A stretch of DNA of 64,000 nt from Streptomyces termitum (GTDB lineage: Bacteria > Actinomycetota > Actinomycetes > Streptomycetales > Streptomycetaceae). This document shows, in pieces, positions 41,413-51,079 of the stretch. The stretch spans positions 310,001 through 374,000 of the forward strand of contig NZ_BMUL01000004.1 in NCBI RefSeq assembly GCF_014650175.1, given 5' to 3'. A program made the translations under genes and the position numbers. Each line of letters starts with the position of its first letter. Position 1 is the stretch's first letter. The notes under the pieces were generated by a model that was not told the DNA's origin, made no database searches, and saw only the letters and a program-made list of their open reading frames with translations.

Positions 41413-43011
41413 ATGACCACACCCGGCACCCCACCCCCCACGCAGGCGACCCCAGGTGTCGGTGTCGCCGTCGAGAACGTCACCAAGCGCTTCGGCGCCG
41501 TCCAGGCCCTGAGCGGCGTCACCCTCGCCTTCCGCCCCGGGCAGGTCACCGCCCTCATGGGCGAGAACGGCGCCGGCAAGTCCACGCTGCTGAAGATTCT
41601 CACCGGCGACCACCAGCCCACCGAAGGGCGCGTCCTCCTCGCCGGCGCGCCGGTCTCCTTCGCCTCGCCGCACGACGCGCGCCGCGCCGGGATCCGCATC
41701 ATCCCGCAGGAACCCGAGATCATCCCGCACGTCTCCGTGGCGGAGAACGTCTACGCCGGATCCCTGCCCCGCACGACCGGCCGACGCCTCGACCGCGCCG
41801 AACTGCGCCGCAGGATCACCTCGGACCTGGCGCGGCTCGGCTTCGAGAAGGTCATCGACCCCGACCAGCTCGGCTCCGAACTCACCCCTGCTCAAAGACA
41901 GTTGGTGGAGATCCTGCGCGCCCTCACCGGCGACGCCAAGATCATCGCCTTCGACGAGCCGACCTCCTCGCTCGCCGAGAACGAGGCCGAGGCGCTGTTC
42001 GCCCTCATCGACCGGCTGCGCGCCCAGGGCATCGCGATCATCTACGTCTCCCACCGCATGAAGGAGATCTTCCGGCTCGCGGACCGCATCGCGGTGCTCC
42101 GCGACGGCTCCTCCGCCGGTGTCCTCGACGCCACCGAGACCACCGAGAGCGAGGTGGTGCGGATGATGGTCGGCCGCGACCTCTCCTCCTTCTTCGTGCG
42201 GCAGGACGTCGCCCGGGACGACGTCGTCCTGGAACTGGACGGCGTCACCACCGACGACGTCACCGACATCAGCCTCCGGATCAGGGCCGGAGAAGTCGTC
42301 GCCCTCGCCGGCCTGATGGGCGCCGGCCGTTCGGAGCTGGGGCTCGCGCTCGCCGGCGACCGCCCCCTGCGCTCCGGCCGGATCGCCCTGAACGGCCGGC
42401 CGCTGCGGCTGCGCGGCCCGAAGGACGCCATCCGGGCGGGCATCGGCCTGGCCCCGGAGGAGCGCAAGGCCCAAGCGCTCTTCCTGCACAGGTCGATCCG
42501 CGACAACACCTCCCTGGTCAGCCTGGAACGCCTGCGCCGGATGCGTTTCGTCCGCCGGGGCCGGGAGCGGGCCGCCGCCCAGGACTTCTCCGACCGGCTC
42601 CGGGTGCGCACCCCGTCCATCGAGCACGAAGTCCGCAAACTGTCCGGTGGCAACCAGCAGAAGGTCGTCCTCGCCCGGTGGCTGCTGCGCCGGCCGAAGG
42701 TTCTGATCCTCGACGAGCCCACCCGCGGCATCGACATCGGGGCCAGGGCGGAGATCTACCGGATCATCGCCGACCTCGCCCGGGACGGCGTCGCCCTGCT
42801 CGTGATCTCCTCCGAACTCCCCGAGGTGCTCGGACTCGCCGACCGGATCGTGGTGATGCAGGGCGGCCGCGTCACCGGCGAACTCGGCCGCGCCGAGGCC
42901 ACCGAGGAAGCGATCCTCCACCTCGCCATGGCCGACGACCTCGCCCCCCTCGACCCCGCCCGGGCCGCCGCCCGGCCCCGTACCGACTCCGCCCCTGGAG
43001 GCCCCCGATGA
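41413..43011 (+). CDS. Sugar ABC transporter ATPase, two-domain (AraG/RbsA-like)
   Basis: The 532-residue protein has two ABC domains. The first has Walker A GENGAGKST, signature LTPAQRQ in place of the canonical LSGGQ, and Walker B IIAFDEPTSS. The second has the degenerate AGLMGAGRSEL loop and KLSGGNQQKVVLARWLL with ILDEPTRGID. This layout is standard for CUT2 importers. Its stop overlaps the permease start by four bases. Confidence 0.92.
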   Translation: MTTPGTPPPTQATPGVGVAVENVTKRFGAVQALSGVTLAFRPGQVTALMGENGAGKSTLLKILTGDHQPTEGRVLLAGAPVSFASPHDARRAGIRIIPQEPEIIPHVSVAENVYAGSLPRTTGRRLDRAELRRRITSDLARLGFEKVIDPDQLGSELTPAQRQLVEILRALTGDAKIIAFDEPTSSLAENEAEALFALIDRLRAQGIAIIYVSHRMKEIFRLADRIAVLRDGSSAGVLDATETTESEVVRMMVGRDLSSFFVRQDVARDDVVLELDGVTTDDVTDISLRIRAGEVVALAGLMGAGRSELGLALAGDRPLRSGRIALNGRPLRLRGPKDAIRAGIGLAPEERKAQALFLHRSIRDNTSLVSLERLRRMRFVRRGRERAAAQDFSDRLRVRTPSIEHEVRKLSGGNQQKVVLARWLLRRPKVLILDEPTRGIDIGARAEIYRIIADLARDGVALLVISSELPEVLGLADRIVVMQGGRVTGELGRAEATEEAILHLAMADDLAPLDPARAAARPRTDSAPGGPR

Positions 43012-44036
43012 CCACCGCCACCACCTCCCCGGCCGAGACCGAGCAGGCCCCGCCGGGGGCGCGCAAGCGCTCCCCGCTGGCCGCCCTCGGCGGGCAGAAC
43101 CTCAGCCTCATCGGTGCGCTCGTCGTCGTCCTCGGCCTGTTCGGCGCCCTCAACGAGAACTACCTCAGCCTCTCGAACCTCCAGGTGATCGCCGAGGCCG
43201 CCACCATCACCGGTCTCCTCGCCGTCGTGCAGACCGTGGTCATCATCTGCGGCGGCCTCGACATCTCCGTCGGCTCCCAGGTCGGCGTCGCCTCGGTCGT
43301 CAGCGCCATGGTCTTCACCGGCACCGGCTCCAGCGCGTTCGTCGGCGTGCTCGCCGCCGTCGGCGCCGGCGTCCTGGTGGGCGTTCTCAACGGCCTCGTC
43401 ATCGTCTACGGCCGCGTCAACCCGACCATCGCCACCCTGGCGGGACTCGCCGCCTACAAGGGCCTCGCCCAGCTCCTGTCCGACGGCCGCGCCCAGGGGT
43501 ACGTCCTCAACGACCCGGTCTTCGTCTTCCTCGGCCGCGGCAAGATCGCCGGACTGCCCGTCATGGTCTGGATCCTCATCGTCGTCGCGATCGCCGTGCA
43601 CGTGATGCTCGGATACACCGACATCGGCCGCAACCTCTACGCGATCGGCGGCAACGACACCGCCGCGCGCCTGGCCGGCATCAACATCAACAAGTACCTC
43701 GTCGCCGTGTACGCCCTCATCGGCGTCGTCGCCGCCGTCGCGGGCATCCTGCTCACCGCCCGCACCGGCTCGGGCCAGCCCGTCTCCGGCAGCGAGGGCC
43801 TCGAACTCAAGGCCATCACCGCGGCGGCCCTCGGCGGCTGCGCCCTCAAGGGCGGCAAGGGCGGGGTCGGCGGCACCCTGCTCGCCGTCGCCCTCCTGGG
43901 CGCCCTGGAGAACGGCCTCACGGTCGAGGGCATCAACACCTTCTGGCAGAACGTCGCCCAGGGCGTTCTGCTCGTCGCCGCCGTGGTGATCCAGCAGCGC
44001 CGCAACGGCGAACGGGCGGTCGGACTCCCGCACTGA
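43008..44036 (+). CDS. Sugar ABC transporter permease (AraH/RbsC-like)
   Basis: The 342-residue membrane protein has eight to ten helices and the CUT2 permease signature GGLDISVGSQVGVASVVSAM, with YAIGGNDTAARLAGININKY later. It completes the AraFGH-type importer. A strong hairpin follows 32 bases after the stop. Confidence 0.92.
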   Translation: MTTATTSPAETEQAPPGARKRSPLAALGGQNLSLIGALVVVLGLFGALNENYLSLSNLQVIAEAATITGLLAVVQTVVIICGGLDISVGSQVGVASVVSAMVFTGTGSSAFVGVLAAVGAGVLVGVLNGLVIVYGRVNPTIATLAGLAAYKGLAQLLSDGRAQGYVLNDPVFVFLGRGKIAGLPVMVWILIVVAIAVHVMLGYTDIGRNLYAIGGNDTAARLAGININKYLVAVYALIGVVAAVAGILLTARTGSGQPVSGSEGLELKAITAAALGGCALKGGKGGVGGTLLAVALLGALENGLTVEGINTFWQNVAQGVLLVAAVVIQQRRNGERAVGLPH

Positions 44037-44068
44037 CGCCCCGCCGCACCGGCACGTCCTCGCCCGGT

Positions 44069-44100
44069 CGAGGCCCGCTCCCCCAAGGGAGCGGGCCTCG
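44069..44100. terminator. Hairpin after AraFGH-like operon
   Basis: Perfect 14-base arms (44069-44082 and 44087-44100) surround the loop CCAA. The rest of the gap to the GH35 gene (44101-44441) holds no gene apart from a second hairpin at 44344. Confidence 0.87.
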
Positions 44101-44343
44101 CGGCATGGGGAGGACACGGGAAGACGCCACGCTCTTCGGCCGCTCGGCGCCCGTCGGGGTCACGCGGTGAGGGAAACCCGCCGGACAGGCCCTGACCGGA
44201 GACGGCGTCCCCGTGGAGGGGCGCGTCCTTTCCCGAGGCGGGCGCCTCCGCCGGGCCGTCGGACACTGCCGCCCGCCGCCCGCCGCCCGCCGTACGCCGT
44301 ACGCCTGTGCCCGGCAGCCCCGCAGCCCGGTCGAACGGCGAGA

Positions 44344-44366
44344 GCCCTCCCGGAAGCCGGGAGGGC
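44344..44366 (-). terminator. Hairpin after the GH35 gene
   Basis: Perfect 10-base arms GCCCTCCCGG and CCGGGAGGGC around AAG lie 75 bases beyond the GH35 stop on the minus strand. Confidence 0.7.
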
Positions 44367-44441
44367 GGGGGCGGAAAGGAGCCGGGACCGGGCGCGCGGG
44401 GGACGGGTCCGGTCCCGGCTCCGCCGGGTGGTTCCGGTGGC

Positions 44442-46193
44442 CTACTCCTCGGTCGGGCCGAGGTCGGGCGTCGCGCGGAAGCCGACGGTACGGCTCCGGG
44501 GGCCGGCGTGGAGCTCCAGGACGACGATCTCGTTCGTACCGGCACGCAGGACGGGGGCGGGGACGTACAGCGACTTCTGCGGGCCGCGGGACCAGTACCG
44601 GCCCAGGGGGAAGCCGTTGACCCAGGCGTTGCCCTTGGTCCAGCCGTCGAGGTGCAGGTAGGTGTCGGCCGGTTCCGTGACGTCGAACTCGCCCCGGTGG
44701 AAGGCCGGGCCCACGGGGGTCGTCGTGGTCGCCGCGAAGGGAATGTCCGTCAACGTGGCGAGCGGCAGCGGCCGGTTCGTCCACGCCGACGGTTCGACGC
44801 CGTCGAGGAGGACCGAGCCGAGCAGCCCCTTGCGGTCGTGGATGCCCTGGCCGTAGTTCACCCGCCCCTGGTTCTCCACCAGGACCGAGAGCACGCTGCC
44901 GGACCGCGGGACGGTGAAGGCCAGCGCGTGCTCGTGGTTCTCGCGCTCCAGGACGCCCACGGGCTGCCCGTCGACGAACACCTGGGCGCGGTCGCGGACG
45001 TGCTCGATCTCCAGCAGGGCGGGGCCGCGTACGGGCAGGGTGGTCTCGTACAGGACGAAGCCGAAGTCCTGCTCCAGCTCCTCCATGGTCAGCGGCCGGC
45101 GCGACGCGATCCGCGACGTCAGCCCGTCCGCGCTCGGGAGCAGCTCGGCGCTCCGCGTCAACGTGACCGCGGGAACGGTCAGTTTGGGGCTCGGGCCGGG
45201 CACGGGCGCGTCCGGCACGGGCGCGTACTTGGCGATCACGGCACGGAAGGCCGTGTACTTCTCCGTCGGGTCTCCGGCCTCGTCGAGCGGCGAGTCGTAG
45301 TCGTAGGAGGTGACGGTGGGACGGTAGGTGTGCTTGTCGTTGGCGCCGTTGGTGAAGCCGAAGTTGGTGCCGCCGTGGAACATGTAGAAGTTCACCGAGG
45401 CGCCGGCGGCGAGGACCTCGTCGAGCTCGCGAGCGGCGTCGTCGGGGTCGCGGACGACGTGCCGGGCACCCCAGCGGTCGAACCAGCCGATCCAGAACTC
45501 CGTGGCCATCAGCGGTCCTTCGGGGCGCTGCGCGCGCAGGGCGGCCAGGTGGTGGGCCGAGCGGCTGCCGAAGTTGGCGGTGGCGAGGACGCCGGGCAGG
45601 GCGCCCCGCTCCAGGTCGACCGGCTGGTCGCAGGTGAACAGGGGGACGTCGACGCCGCGGGCGCGCAGCGAGTCGGCGAGGTGCTCCAGGTACGCCGTGT
45701 CGTCGCCGTAGGCTCCGTACTCGTTCTCCACCTGCACGGCCAGGACCGGGCCGCCCCGCGAGGCGAGGTACGGCCGGAGCGGGGTGAGGAGTCGGTGGAA
45801 GAAGTCGTCCACGGCCGCCACGAAGCGCGGGTCGCGGGAGCGCAGTCGTATGTCCGGCTCGGCGAGCAGCCACGAGGGCAGGCCGCCGCCCTCCCATTCC
45901 GCGCAGATGTACGGGCCGGGGCGCAGCAGGACGTACAGGCCCTCGGCGGCGGCGAGGTCGAGGAAGCGGGGGAGGTCGAGCCCGCCGTCGAGGACGAACC
46001 GGTCGGGACGCGGCTGGTGGAGGTTCCAGGGGACGTAGGTCTCGACGGTGTTGAGGCCCATGAGCCGGGCCTTGCGGAGCCGGTCCCGCCACTGCTCGGG
46101 GTGGACCCGGAAGTAGTGCAGCCCGCCGGACAGGAAACGGAAGGGCTTTCCGTCGAGCAGGAATCCGGTCTGGTCTGTCTGGAGGACGGGCAT
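44442..46193 (-). CDS. GH35 beta-galactosidase
   Basis: The product has 583 residues from ATG 46193, which follows AGGAG by about nine bases. There is no signal peptide, so it acts in the cytoplasm. GH35 motifs are GLHYFRVHPEQWRDRLRKAR (25-44), NTVETYVPWNLHQ, RPGPYICAEWEGGGLPSWL, acid/base Glu158 in QVENEYG and nucleophile Glu232 in ATEFWIGWFDRWG, followed by GGTNFGFTNGA. Two beta-rich domains complete it. It would release galactose from imported beta-galactosides. The perfect palindrome at 46245-46260 lies 52 bases upstream, and the CUT1 importer genes sit behind it on the same strand. Confidence 0.9.
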   Translation of the reverse strand: MPVLQTDQTGFLLDGKPFRFLSGGLHYFRVHPEQWRDRLRKARLMGLNTVETYVPWNLHQPRPDRFVLDGGLDLPRFLDLAAAEGLYVLLRPGPYICAEWEGGGLPSWLLAEPDIRLRSRDPRFVAAVDDFFHRLLTPLRPYLASRGGPVLAVQVENEYGAYGDDTAYLEHLADSLRARGVDVPLFTCDQPVDLERGALPGVLATANFGSRSAHHLAALRAQRPEGPLMATEFWIGWFDRWGARHVVRDPDDAARELDEVLAAGASVNFYMFHGGTNFGFTNGANDKHTYRPTVTSYDYDSPLDEAGDPTEKYTAFRAVIAKYAPVPDAPVPGPSPKLTVPAVTLTRSAELLPSADGLTSRIASRRPLTMEELEQDFGFVLYETTLPVRGPALLEIEHVRDRAQVFVDGQPVGVLERENHEHALAFTVPRSGSVLSVLVENQGRVNYGQGIHDRKGLLGSVLLDGVEPSAWTNRPLPLATLTDIPFAATTTTPVGPAFHRGEFDVTEPADTYLHLDGWTKGNAWVNGFPLGRYWSRGPQKSLYVPAPVLRAGTNEIVVLELHAGPRSRTVGFRATPDLGPTEE

Positions 46194-46244
46194 GCGCTGC
46201 TTGCTCCTGTACGTGAAGGCGTGCGGGGTGAGACGTCGTCCATA

Positions 46245-46260
46245 GTGTTTACGTAAACAC
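46245..46260. promoter_or_regulatory. LacI operator GTGTTTACGTAAACAC
   Basis: A perfect 16-bp palindrome lies between the importer and the GH35 gene. The related site at 49811-49828 precedes the importer and lacI C. Regulator C is the likely ligand-responsive repressor (inference from co-location and shared core TGTTTACGTAA). Confidence 0.75.
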
Positions 46261-46331
46261 GATGGACGTGGCAAGCCCTTTCCGGGGCTCTCGGGGCGGG
46301 GCTCCAGGGCTCCGCCCCGGGGTGGTCCCGT

Positions 46332-47672
46332 CTACTCGTCGACGGTGAAGCCCTGGTCGTTGCCGTACTTCACGCTGGCGTCCTGCCAGGTCTTGAGCCC
46401 GTCGTCGAGCTTCGTCGGGGAGACGTACGCCTTGCCGGCGGTGTCGTTGAAGATGGAGTTGGCATAGACCTGGAACGGCAGGTAGGACCAGTCCTCGCCC
46501 ACGTTGCGGGCGGATTCGGCGAAGACGCGGTTGGCCTGCTGGCCGCCGAAGTAGGGGAAGGGCTTGTCGAGGAAGGCCCGGGATTCGAGGTCGGCTCGGG
46601 TGGCGGGGAAGGCGCCTTCGGCGACGCGGCTGGTGGCGCCGGCGCCGGTGGTGGCGAACTCGGCGAAGGCGTAGGCGAGTTCCTTGTTCTTGGCCGCCTT
46701 GGGGACGGCGAGGGAGCTGCCGCCGTTCTCGGCGCTGGCCTTGCCGCCCTCGGTCCACTGGGGGAGGGGGGCGACGCGCCAGTCGCCGGAGGCCGCCGCG
46801 ACGCCGGAGGAGAGGTTGGCGGGCATCCAGGCGCCGATGGAGAGGGTGGCGATGGAACCGTCGGCGAGGCCCTTGTACCAGGCGTCGCTCCAGGAGCTGA
46901 TGGGGGCGACGAGCTTCTCGTCGAGGAGCTTCTGCCAGGTCGCGGTGTACTTCTTCGTGCCCTCGTCGCCGAAGTCCACGGTGACCTTCGTGCCGTCGGT
47001 CTTGTACGGCCGGCCGCCGGCCTGCCAGATGAGGCTGGTGGTGGCGCCGGCGTCACCGGTGTCGTTGGTGATGAAGATCTTCGGGTCGGCCTTGTGCAGG
47101 GTCCGCGCCGCCTCCACGTACGCGTCCCAGGTGGTCGGGACCTTGACGCCGTGCTCGTCGAAGACCTTCTTGTTGTAGAAGAACGCCATCGGGCCCGAGT
47201 CCATCGGCAGCGCGAAGACCGCCTTGTCCTCGGTGACCGCGTTCCACGGGCCGGGCGTGAAGCTCGTGCCGTACTTCGCGGCGCCGTAGGGGGAGAGGTC
47301 CTCGACGGTCTCGCCGATGGAGAACTGGCCGAGGGCGTAGTACTCGATCTGGGCGACGTCGGGGGCGCCGGAGCCGGCGGCGACGGCGTTCTGGAGGGCG
47401 GTGTACTGCTTGTCGCCGGTACCGGCGTTGACGAGTTCGACGTCGACGTTGGGGTACTTCTTCTCGAAGTCCGCGGCGACCTTCTTCAGAGTGGGCTCCC
47501 AGGCCCACACCGTCACCTTGCCGCCCTTCTCCAGCGCGGCGGCGACGTCCTTCGGGGTGCCGCCGCCGGTGCCGGTGCCCGAGTCGTCGGAGCCGCAGGC
47601 CGTGGCGGTCAGCGAGAGAGCGGCGAGCACGGCGAGGGCGCCGAGCAGTCTGCGGGGAGTGCGGGTACGCAT
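46332..47672 (-). CDS. Sugar ABC transporter substrate-binding lipoprotein (CUT1), probably galacto-oligosaccharide
   Basis: The 446-residue lipoprotein (lipobox ATAC, Cys26) is a cluster-1 extracellular binding protein with FALPMDSGPMAFFYNKKVFDEHG and IATLSIGAWMPANL. ATG 47672 has CCAGGAGC upstream. It is the third gene of the importer operon starting at 49678 and is followed by GH35, whose likely substrates are beta-galactosides. No ATPase is present locally; the shared MsiK type is expected. Confidence 0.88.
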   Translation of the reverse strand: MRTRTPRRLLGALAVLAALSLTATACGSDDSGTGTGGGTPKDVAAALEKGGKVTVWAWEPTLKKVAADFEKKYPNVDVELVNAGTGDKQYTALQNAVAAGSGAPDVAQIEYYALGQFSIGETVEDLSPYGAAKYGTSFTPGPWNAVTEDKAVFALPMDSGPMAFFYNKKVFDEHGVKVPTTWDAYVEAARTLHKADPKIFITNDTGDAGATTSLIWQAGGRPYKTDGTKVTVDFGDEGTKKYTATWQKLLDEKLVAPISSWSDAWYKGLADGSIATLSIGAWMPANLSSGVAAASGDWRVAPLPQWTEGGKASAENGGSSLAVPKAAKNKELAYAFAEFATTGAGATSRVAEGAFPATRADLESRAFLDKPFPYFGGQQANRVFAESARNVGEDWSYLPFQVYANSIFNDTAGKAYVSPTKLDDGLKTWQDASVKYGNDQGFTVDE

Positions 47673-47764
47673 GGGAGGTGCTCCTGGTCGGTGGTACGGG
47701 AGGGGAGGGGCTTCCGGGTGGGGAGGGATGCGCGGGTGCGGAGGTGGACCGGAGGAGTGGGCGG

Positions 47765-48748
47765 TCATTCCTTGACGCTGCCGGCGGCCAGGCCGGACTG
47801 CCAGTACCGCTGGAGCAGCAGGAAGACCACCACGATCGGGACGATCGTCAGCAGGGAGCCGGTGACGATCAGGTCGAAGACGGCCTCGCCGCCGGCCGTC
47901 TGGGCCTGCGCGTTCCAGGCGTTGAGGCCGAGGGTCAGCGGGTACCAGTCGGGATCCTTGATCATGATCAGTGGCAGGAAGTAGTTGTTCCAGGTCGCGA
48001 CCATGGAGAACAGCAGCACGGTGACGGTGCCCGGCACGAGGAGCGGCAGCGCGATGGTGAAGAAGGTGCGCAGCTCGCCGGAGCCGTCGATGCGCGCGGC
48101 CTCCAGCAGCTCGGCGGGGACGGCCTCGGCGGCGAAGACCCACATCAGGTAGAGCCCGAAGGGGGAGATCAGCGAGGGGATGATGACGGCCCAGGGGGTG
48201 TTCGTCAGGCCCATGTTGCTGAACATGAGGAAGGTGGGCACCGCGAGGGCGGTGCCGGGGACGGCCACGGCTCCGATGACGACCGCGAAGACCGCCTTGC
48301 GGCCGGGGAAGTCGTACTTCGCGAGGGCGTAGCCGCCGAGGACGGCGAGTACCGTGGCGCCGCCCGCGCCGGCGGCGACGTACAGCAGGGTGTTGAGCAG
48401 CCAGCGGACGAAGACGCCGTCGTCGTAGGTGACCGTGCGGGTGATGTTGTCCCACAGGCTGAAGTCGTCGGCGAACCACAGCCCGAAGGAGTCGACCAGC
48501 CCCCGCCGGCTCTTGGTGGCGTTGACGACCAGCCAGGCGAGCGGGAGCAGGGTGTAGACGAGGACCAGGCCGGTGAGGAGGGTCAGCGGGACGCTGCGCC
48601 GGGGGTTGAGCGGCGTGTGCGGGAGCCGCTTCCGGCCGCGGACCGCGGCGGGCGGGATGCGGTGCGGGGCGGCCGGGGCCCTGCCGGTACGGGGCTCCGC
48701 GGACGTCGGGCCGGACCCGGCGGCCGCGGTGGTCATGGAGGTGGTCAT
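47765..48748 (-). CDS. Sugar ABC transporter permease (MalG-like)
   Basis: The 327-residue protein has a long basic N-terminal tail (1-50), six membrane helices and the EAA loop LLEAARIDGSGELRTFFTIA. It follows the first permease after three bases and precedes the binding protein, an order (permease, permease, binding protein) opposite to that of the mannan importer. Confidence 0.9.
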   Translation of the reverse strand: MTTSMTTAAAGSGPTSAEPRTGRAPAAPHRIPPAAVRGRKRLPHTPLNPRRSVPLTLLTGLVLVYTLLPLAWLVVNATKSRRGLVDSFGLWFADDFSLWDNITRTVTYDDGVFVRWLLNTLLYVAAGAGGATVLAVLGGYALAKYDFPGRKAVFAVVIGAVAVPGTALAVPTFLMFSNMGLTNTPWAVIIPSLISPFGLYLMWVFAAEAVPAELLEAARIDGSGELRTFFTIALPLLVPGTVTVLLFSMVATWNNYFLPLIMIKDPDWYPLTLGLNAWNAQAQTAGGEAVFDLIVTGSLLTIVPIVVVFLLLQRYWQSGLAAGSVKE

Positions 48749-48751
48749 GGC

Positions 48752-49678
48752 TCAGCCCTTCCGCATGCCGCGCAGCTGGACCGCGTAGGCGATGATCGCG
48801 GTGATCACGCCCATCACGATCGCCACGGTCGCCGCGTAGTTGTGCTGCTGTCCCGAGAACGACAGCGAGTACGTGTACAGGTTGGGGGTCAGGTCGTTGG
48901 TGATGGCGTTGGGGGCGAGCTTCTGCAGGATGCTCGGCTCGTTGAAGAGCTGGAAGCTGCCGATGATCGAGAAGATCGTGGCGATGACCAGGGCGCTGCG
49001 GATGGCCGGCAGCTTGACCGAGGTGACGATCCGCCACTCCCCGGCGCCGTCGATCGCCGCCGCCTCGTACAGCGAGCGGGGAACGACCTTGAGGGCGGAG
49101 TAGAAGATCAGCATGTTGTATCCGACGAACTCCCAGGTGACGATGTTGCCGATGGAGGCGAGGACCAGGGAGGGGGAGAGCGGGTCGGGGAGGCTGACGC
49201 CGAGCGCCTCGTTGATGTTGCCCACCAGGCCGAACTGGCCGCCGTACATGAAGCCCCAGATGAGGCTGGCGACGACGGCGGGCACGGCGTACGGGAGGAA
49301 GATCGAGACGCGGAAGAAGGTCTTGCCGTAGAGGCGGCCGCTGTCGATCGCGAGGGCGGTGAGGAGGGCGATGCCCAGCATGATCGGTACCTGCACCAGC
49401 AGGAAGAGGCCGACGCGCGTCAGGCCGTCCCAGAAGCGGGGGTCCGTCAGCGCCTCGCCGTAGTTGTCCAGGCCGACGAAGGAGGTCCCGCCGATGAGCC
49501 GGTCCCGGAAGAGGCTCAGATATCCGGCGTACCCGATCGGTGCGAGGAAGACGAGGCCGAAGACCGCGACGAACGGGCCGGCGAATCCCCAGCCCACGAG
49601 GGCCTCCTTGCGGAGGCGGAAGCGGGCTCGTGGGCGGGGCGGTGGTGCTGCCGTAGCGCGCGTCGACAGAAGCGTCAT
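48752..49678 (-). CDS. Sugar ABC transporter permease (MalF-like)
   Basis: The 308-residue inner-membrane protein has six helices with the EAA loop YEAAAIDGAGEWRIVTSVKL. It is the first gene of the importer operon, divergent from lacI C. The spacer of 220 bases holds the operator at 49811-49828. Confidence 0.9.
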   Translation of the reverse strand: MTLLSTRATAAPPPRPRARFRLRKEALVGWGFAGPFVAVFGLVFLAPIGYAGYLSLFRDRLIGGTSFVGLDNYGEALTDPRFWDGLTRVGLFLLVQVPIMLGIALLTALAIDSGRLYGKTFFRVSIFLPYAVPAVVASLIWGFMYGGQFGLVGNINEALGVSLPDPLSPSLVLASIGNIVTWEFVGYNMLIFYSALKVVPRSLYEAAAIDGAGEWRIVTSVKLPAIRSALVIATIFSIIGSFQLFNEPSILQKLAPNAITNDLTPNLYTYSLSFSGQQHNYAATVAIVMGVITAIIAYAVQLRGMRKG

Positions 49679-49810
49679 GGCGTGTTCCTAGCGTCGGTGT
49701 CCGGTCGGTCCGGAGGACGGGAGCGGAGGCATGGGGCCCGAGGTGTGGCCGCCCGGGGGCCAGGGCGGCAGCCGGCCGAGACGGGCCCTGGGGAGAACTG
49801 GCCGACGAGA

Positions 49811-49828
49811 GATGTTTACGTAATCATC
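49811..49828. promoter_or_regulatory. LacI operator GATGTTTACGTAATCATC
   Basis: An 18-bp palindrome with one mismatch lies between the divergent importer and lacI C genes, 71 bases before the regulator start. It shares TGTTTACGTAA with the perfect site at 46245. Confidence 0.72.
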
Positions 49829-49898
49829 GGTAGCGTGATGGTGGCATTCCCGCAGGGGGGCGTCAAGCACGAAGTGGCAGCGAACGAGAGGGAATCGG

Positions 49899-50981
49899 GT
49901 GACCGAGCAGAACGCGACCGACCGGCCGGCGGTGGTCGCGAAGGACGGTGGGCGAGGTGCGCGTACCAGGCAGCGCAGGGTCTCCATGGCGGACGTCGCC
50001 CAGTTGGCGGGTGTGTCCTCGCAGACGGTTTCGCGCGTCTCCAACGGTGACGCGGCCGTCGTCGAGACCACCCGGAAGCGGGTTCTCGACGCGATGAAGG
50101 AGCTGGGATACCGCCCCAACAGCGCGGCGCGCGCCCTCAAGCGCGGTGACTTCCGGGCCATCGGCGTCATCACGATGGGGCTCACCAGCACGGGCAACGT
50201 CCGGACGCTGGACGCCGTGGCGGGATCGGCGTCCCGCGCGGGCTACGCGGTCACGCTCATCCCGCTGGACGCGCCCACCCAGGAGAACGTCAAGGGGGCG
50301 TTCACCCGCCTCGACGAACTGGCGGTCGACGCCGTCGTGCTGATCATGGAAGTGCACCTGCTCGACACCGCCGCTCTCACCCTGCCGCCGCACGTCAAGG
50401 TGGTCGTGGTCGACTCCGACGCCACCGACTTCCCGGTGGTGGACACGGACCAGAGGCAGGGCGCCCGCGCCGCCGTGCGGCATCTGCTCGGTCTCGGCCA
50501 CGACACGGTCTGGCACATCGCGGGACCCGAGGAGTCCTTCGCCGCGGGCCGCCGCGCCGAGGCGTGGGAGGAGGCGCTGCGTGCCGAGGGGCGGGCGGTG
50601 CCGCCCGTGCTGCGCGGGGACTGGACCCCCGGGTCGGGGTACGAGGCCGGTCTGAGGCTCGCGGACGAGGCCGGGTGCACGGCCGTCTTCGTGGCCAACG
50701 ACCAGATGGCCCTCGGCCTGCTGCGGGCCTTCCACGACCGCGGGGTGCGCGTCCCCGGGGACGTCAGCGTCGTCGGCTTCGACGACATCCCCGAGGCGGC
50801 GTCCTTCATCCCGCCCCTGACCACGGTCCACCAGGACTTCGCACAGGTCGGAGAGTGGTGCGTCGACGCGGTCCTGCGCGAGCTGGCGGGCGAGACGGTC
50901 ACGGGGGTGCGCCTGGTGCCGACCACCCTGGTGGAGCGGCACAGTACGGCGTCCCCCGCCGCGCGCGGACGGGAGAGCTGA
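49899..50981 (+). CDS. LacI family regulator C, for the GH35/importer operon
   Basis: The 360-residue protein starts at GTG 49899. Its helix-turn-helix is at about 27-75 (RVSMADVAQLAGVSSQTVSR then VSNGDAAVV). The effector domain has HLLGLGHDTVWHIAGPEES and VFVANDQMALGLLRAFHDRG, and ends VGFDDIPEAASFIPPLTTVH. It probably represses its own gene, the importer and GH35 through the TGTTTACGTAA sites and responds to a galactoside (inference). Confidence 0.9.
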   Translation: MTEQNATDRPAVVAKDGGRGARTRQRRVSMADVAQLAGVSSQTVSRVSNGDAAVVETTRKRVLDAMKELGYRPNSAARALKRGDFRAIGVITMGLTSTGNVRTLDAVAGSASRAGYAVTLIPLDAPTQENVKGAFTRLDELAVDAVVLIMEVHLLDTAALTLPPHVKVVVVDSDATDFPVVDTDQRQGARAAVRHLLGLGHDTVWHIAGPEESFAAGRRAEAWEEALRAEGRAVPPVLRGDWTPGSGYEAGLRLADEAGCTAVFVANDQMALGLLRAFHDRGVRVPGDVSVVGFDDIPEAASFIPPLTTVHQDFAQVGEWCVDAVLRELAGETVTGVRLVPTTLVERHSTASPAARGRES

Positions 50982-51079
50982 CGCCGCACGCCCGTGGTCG
51001 CACGGGGGAGGGCGGGCCCGGGGCGTCCGGCGGCGGCTTCGGGCCGGAGCGCCCGGCCGTGGCGGAGCCGTGCTCGCAC

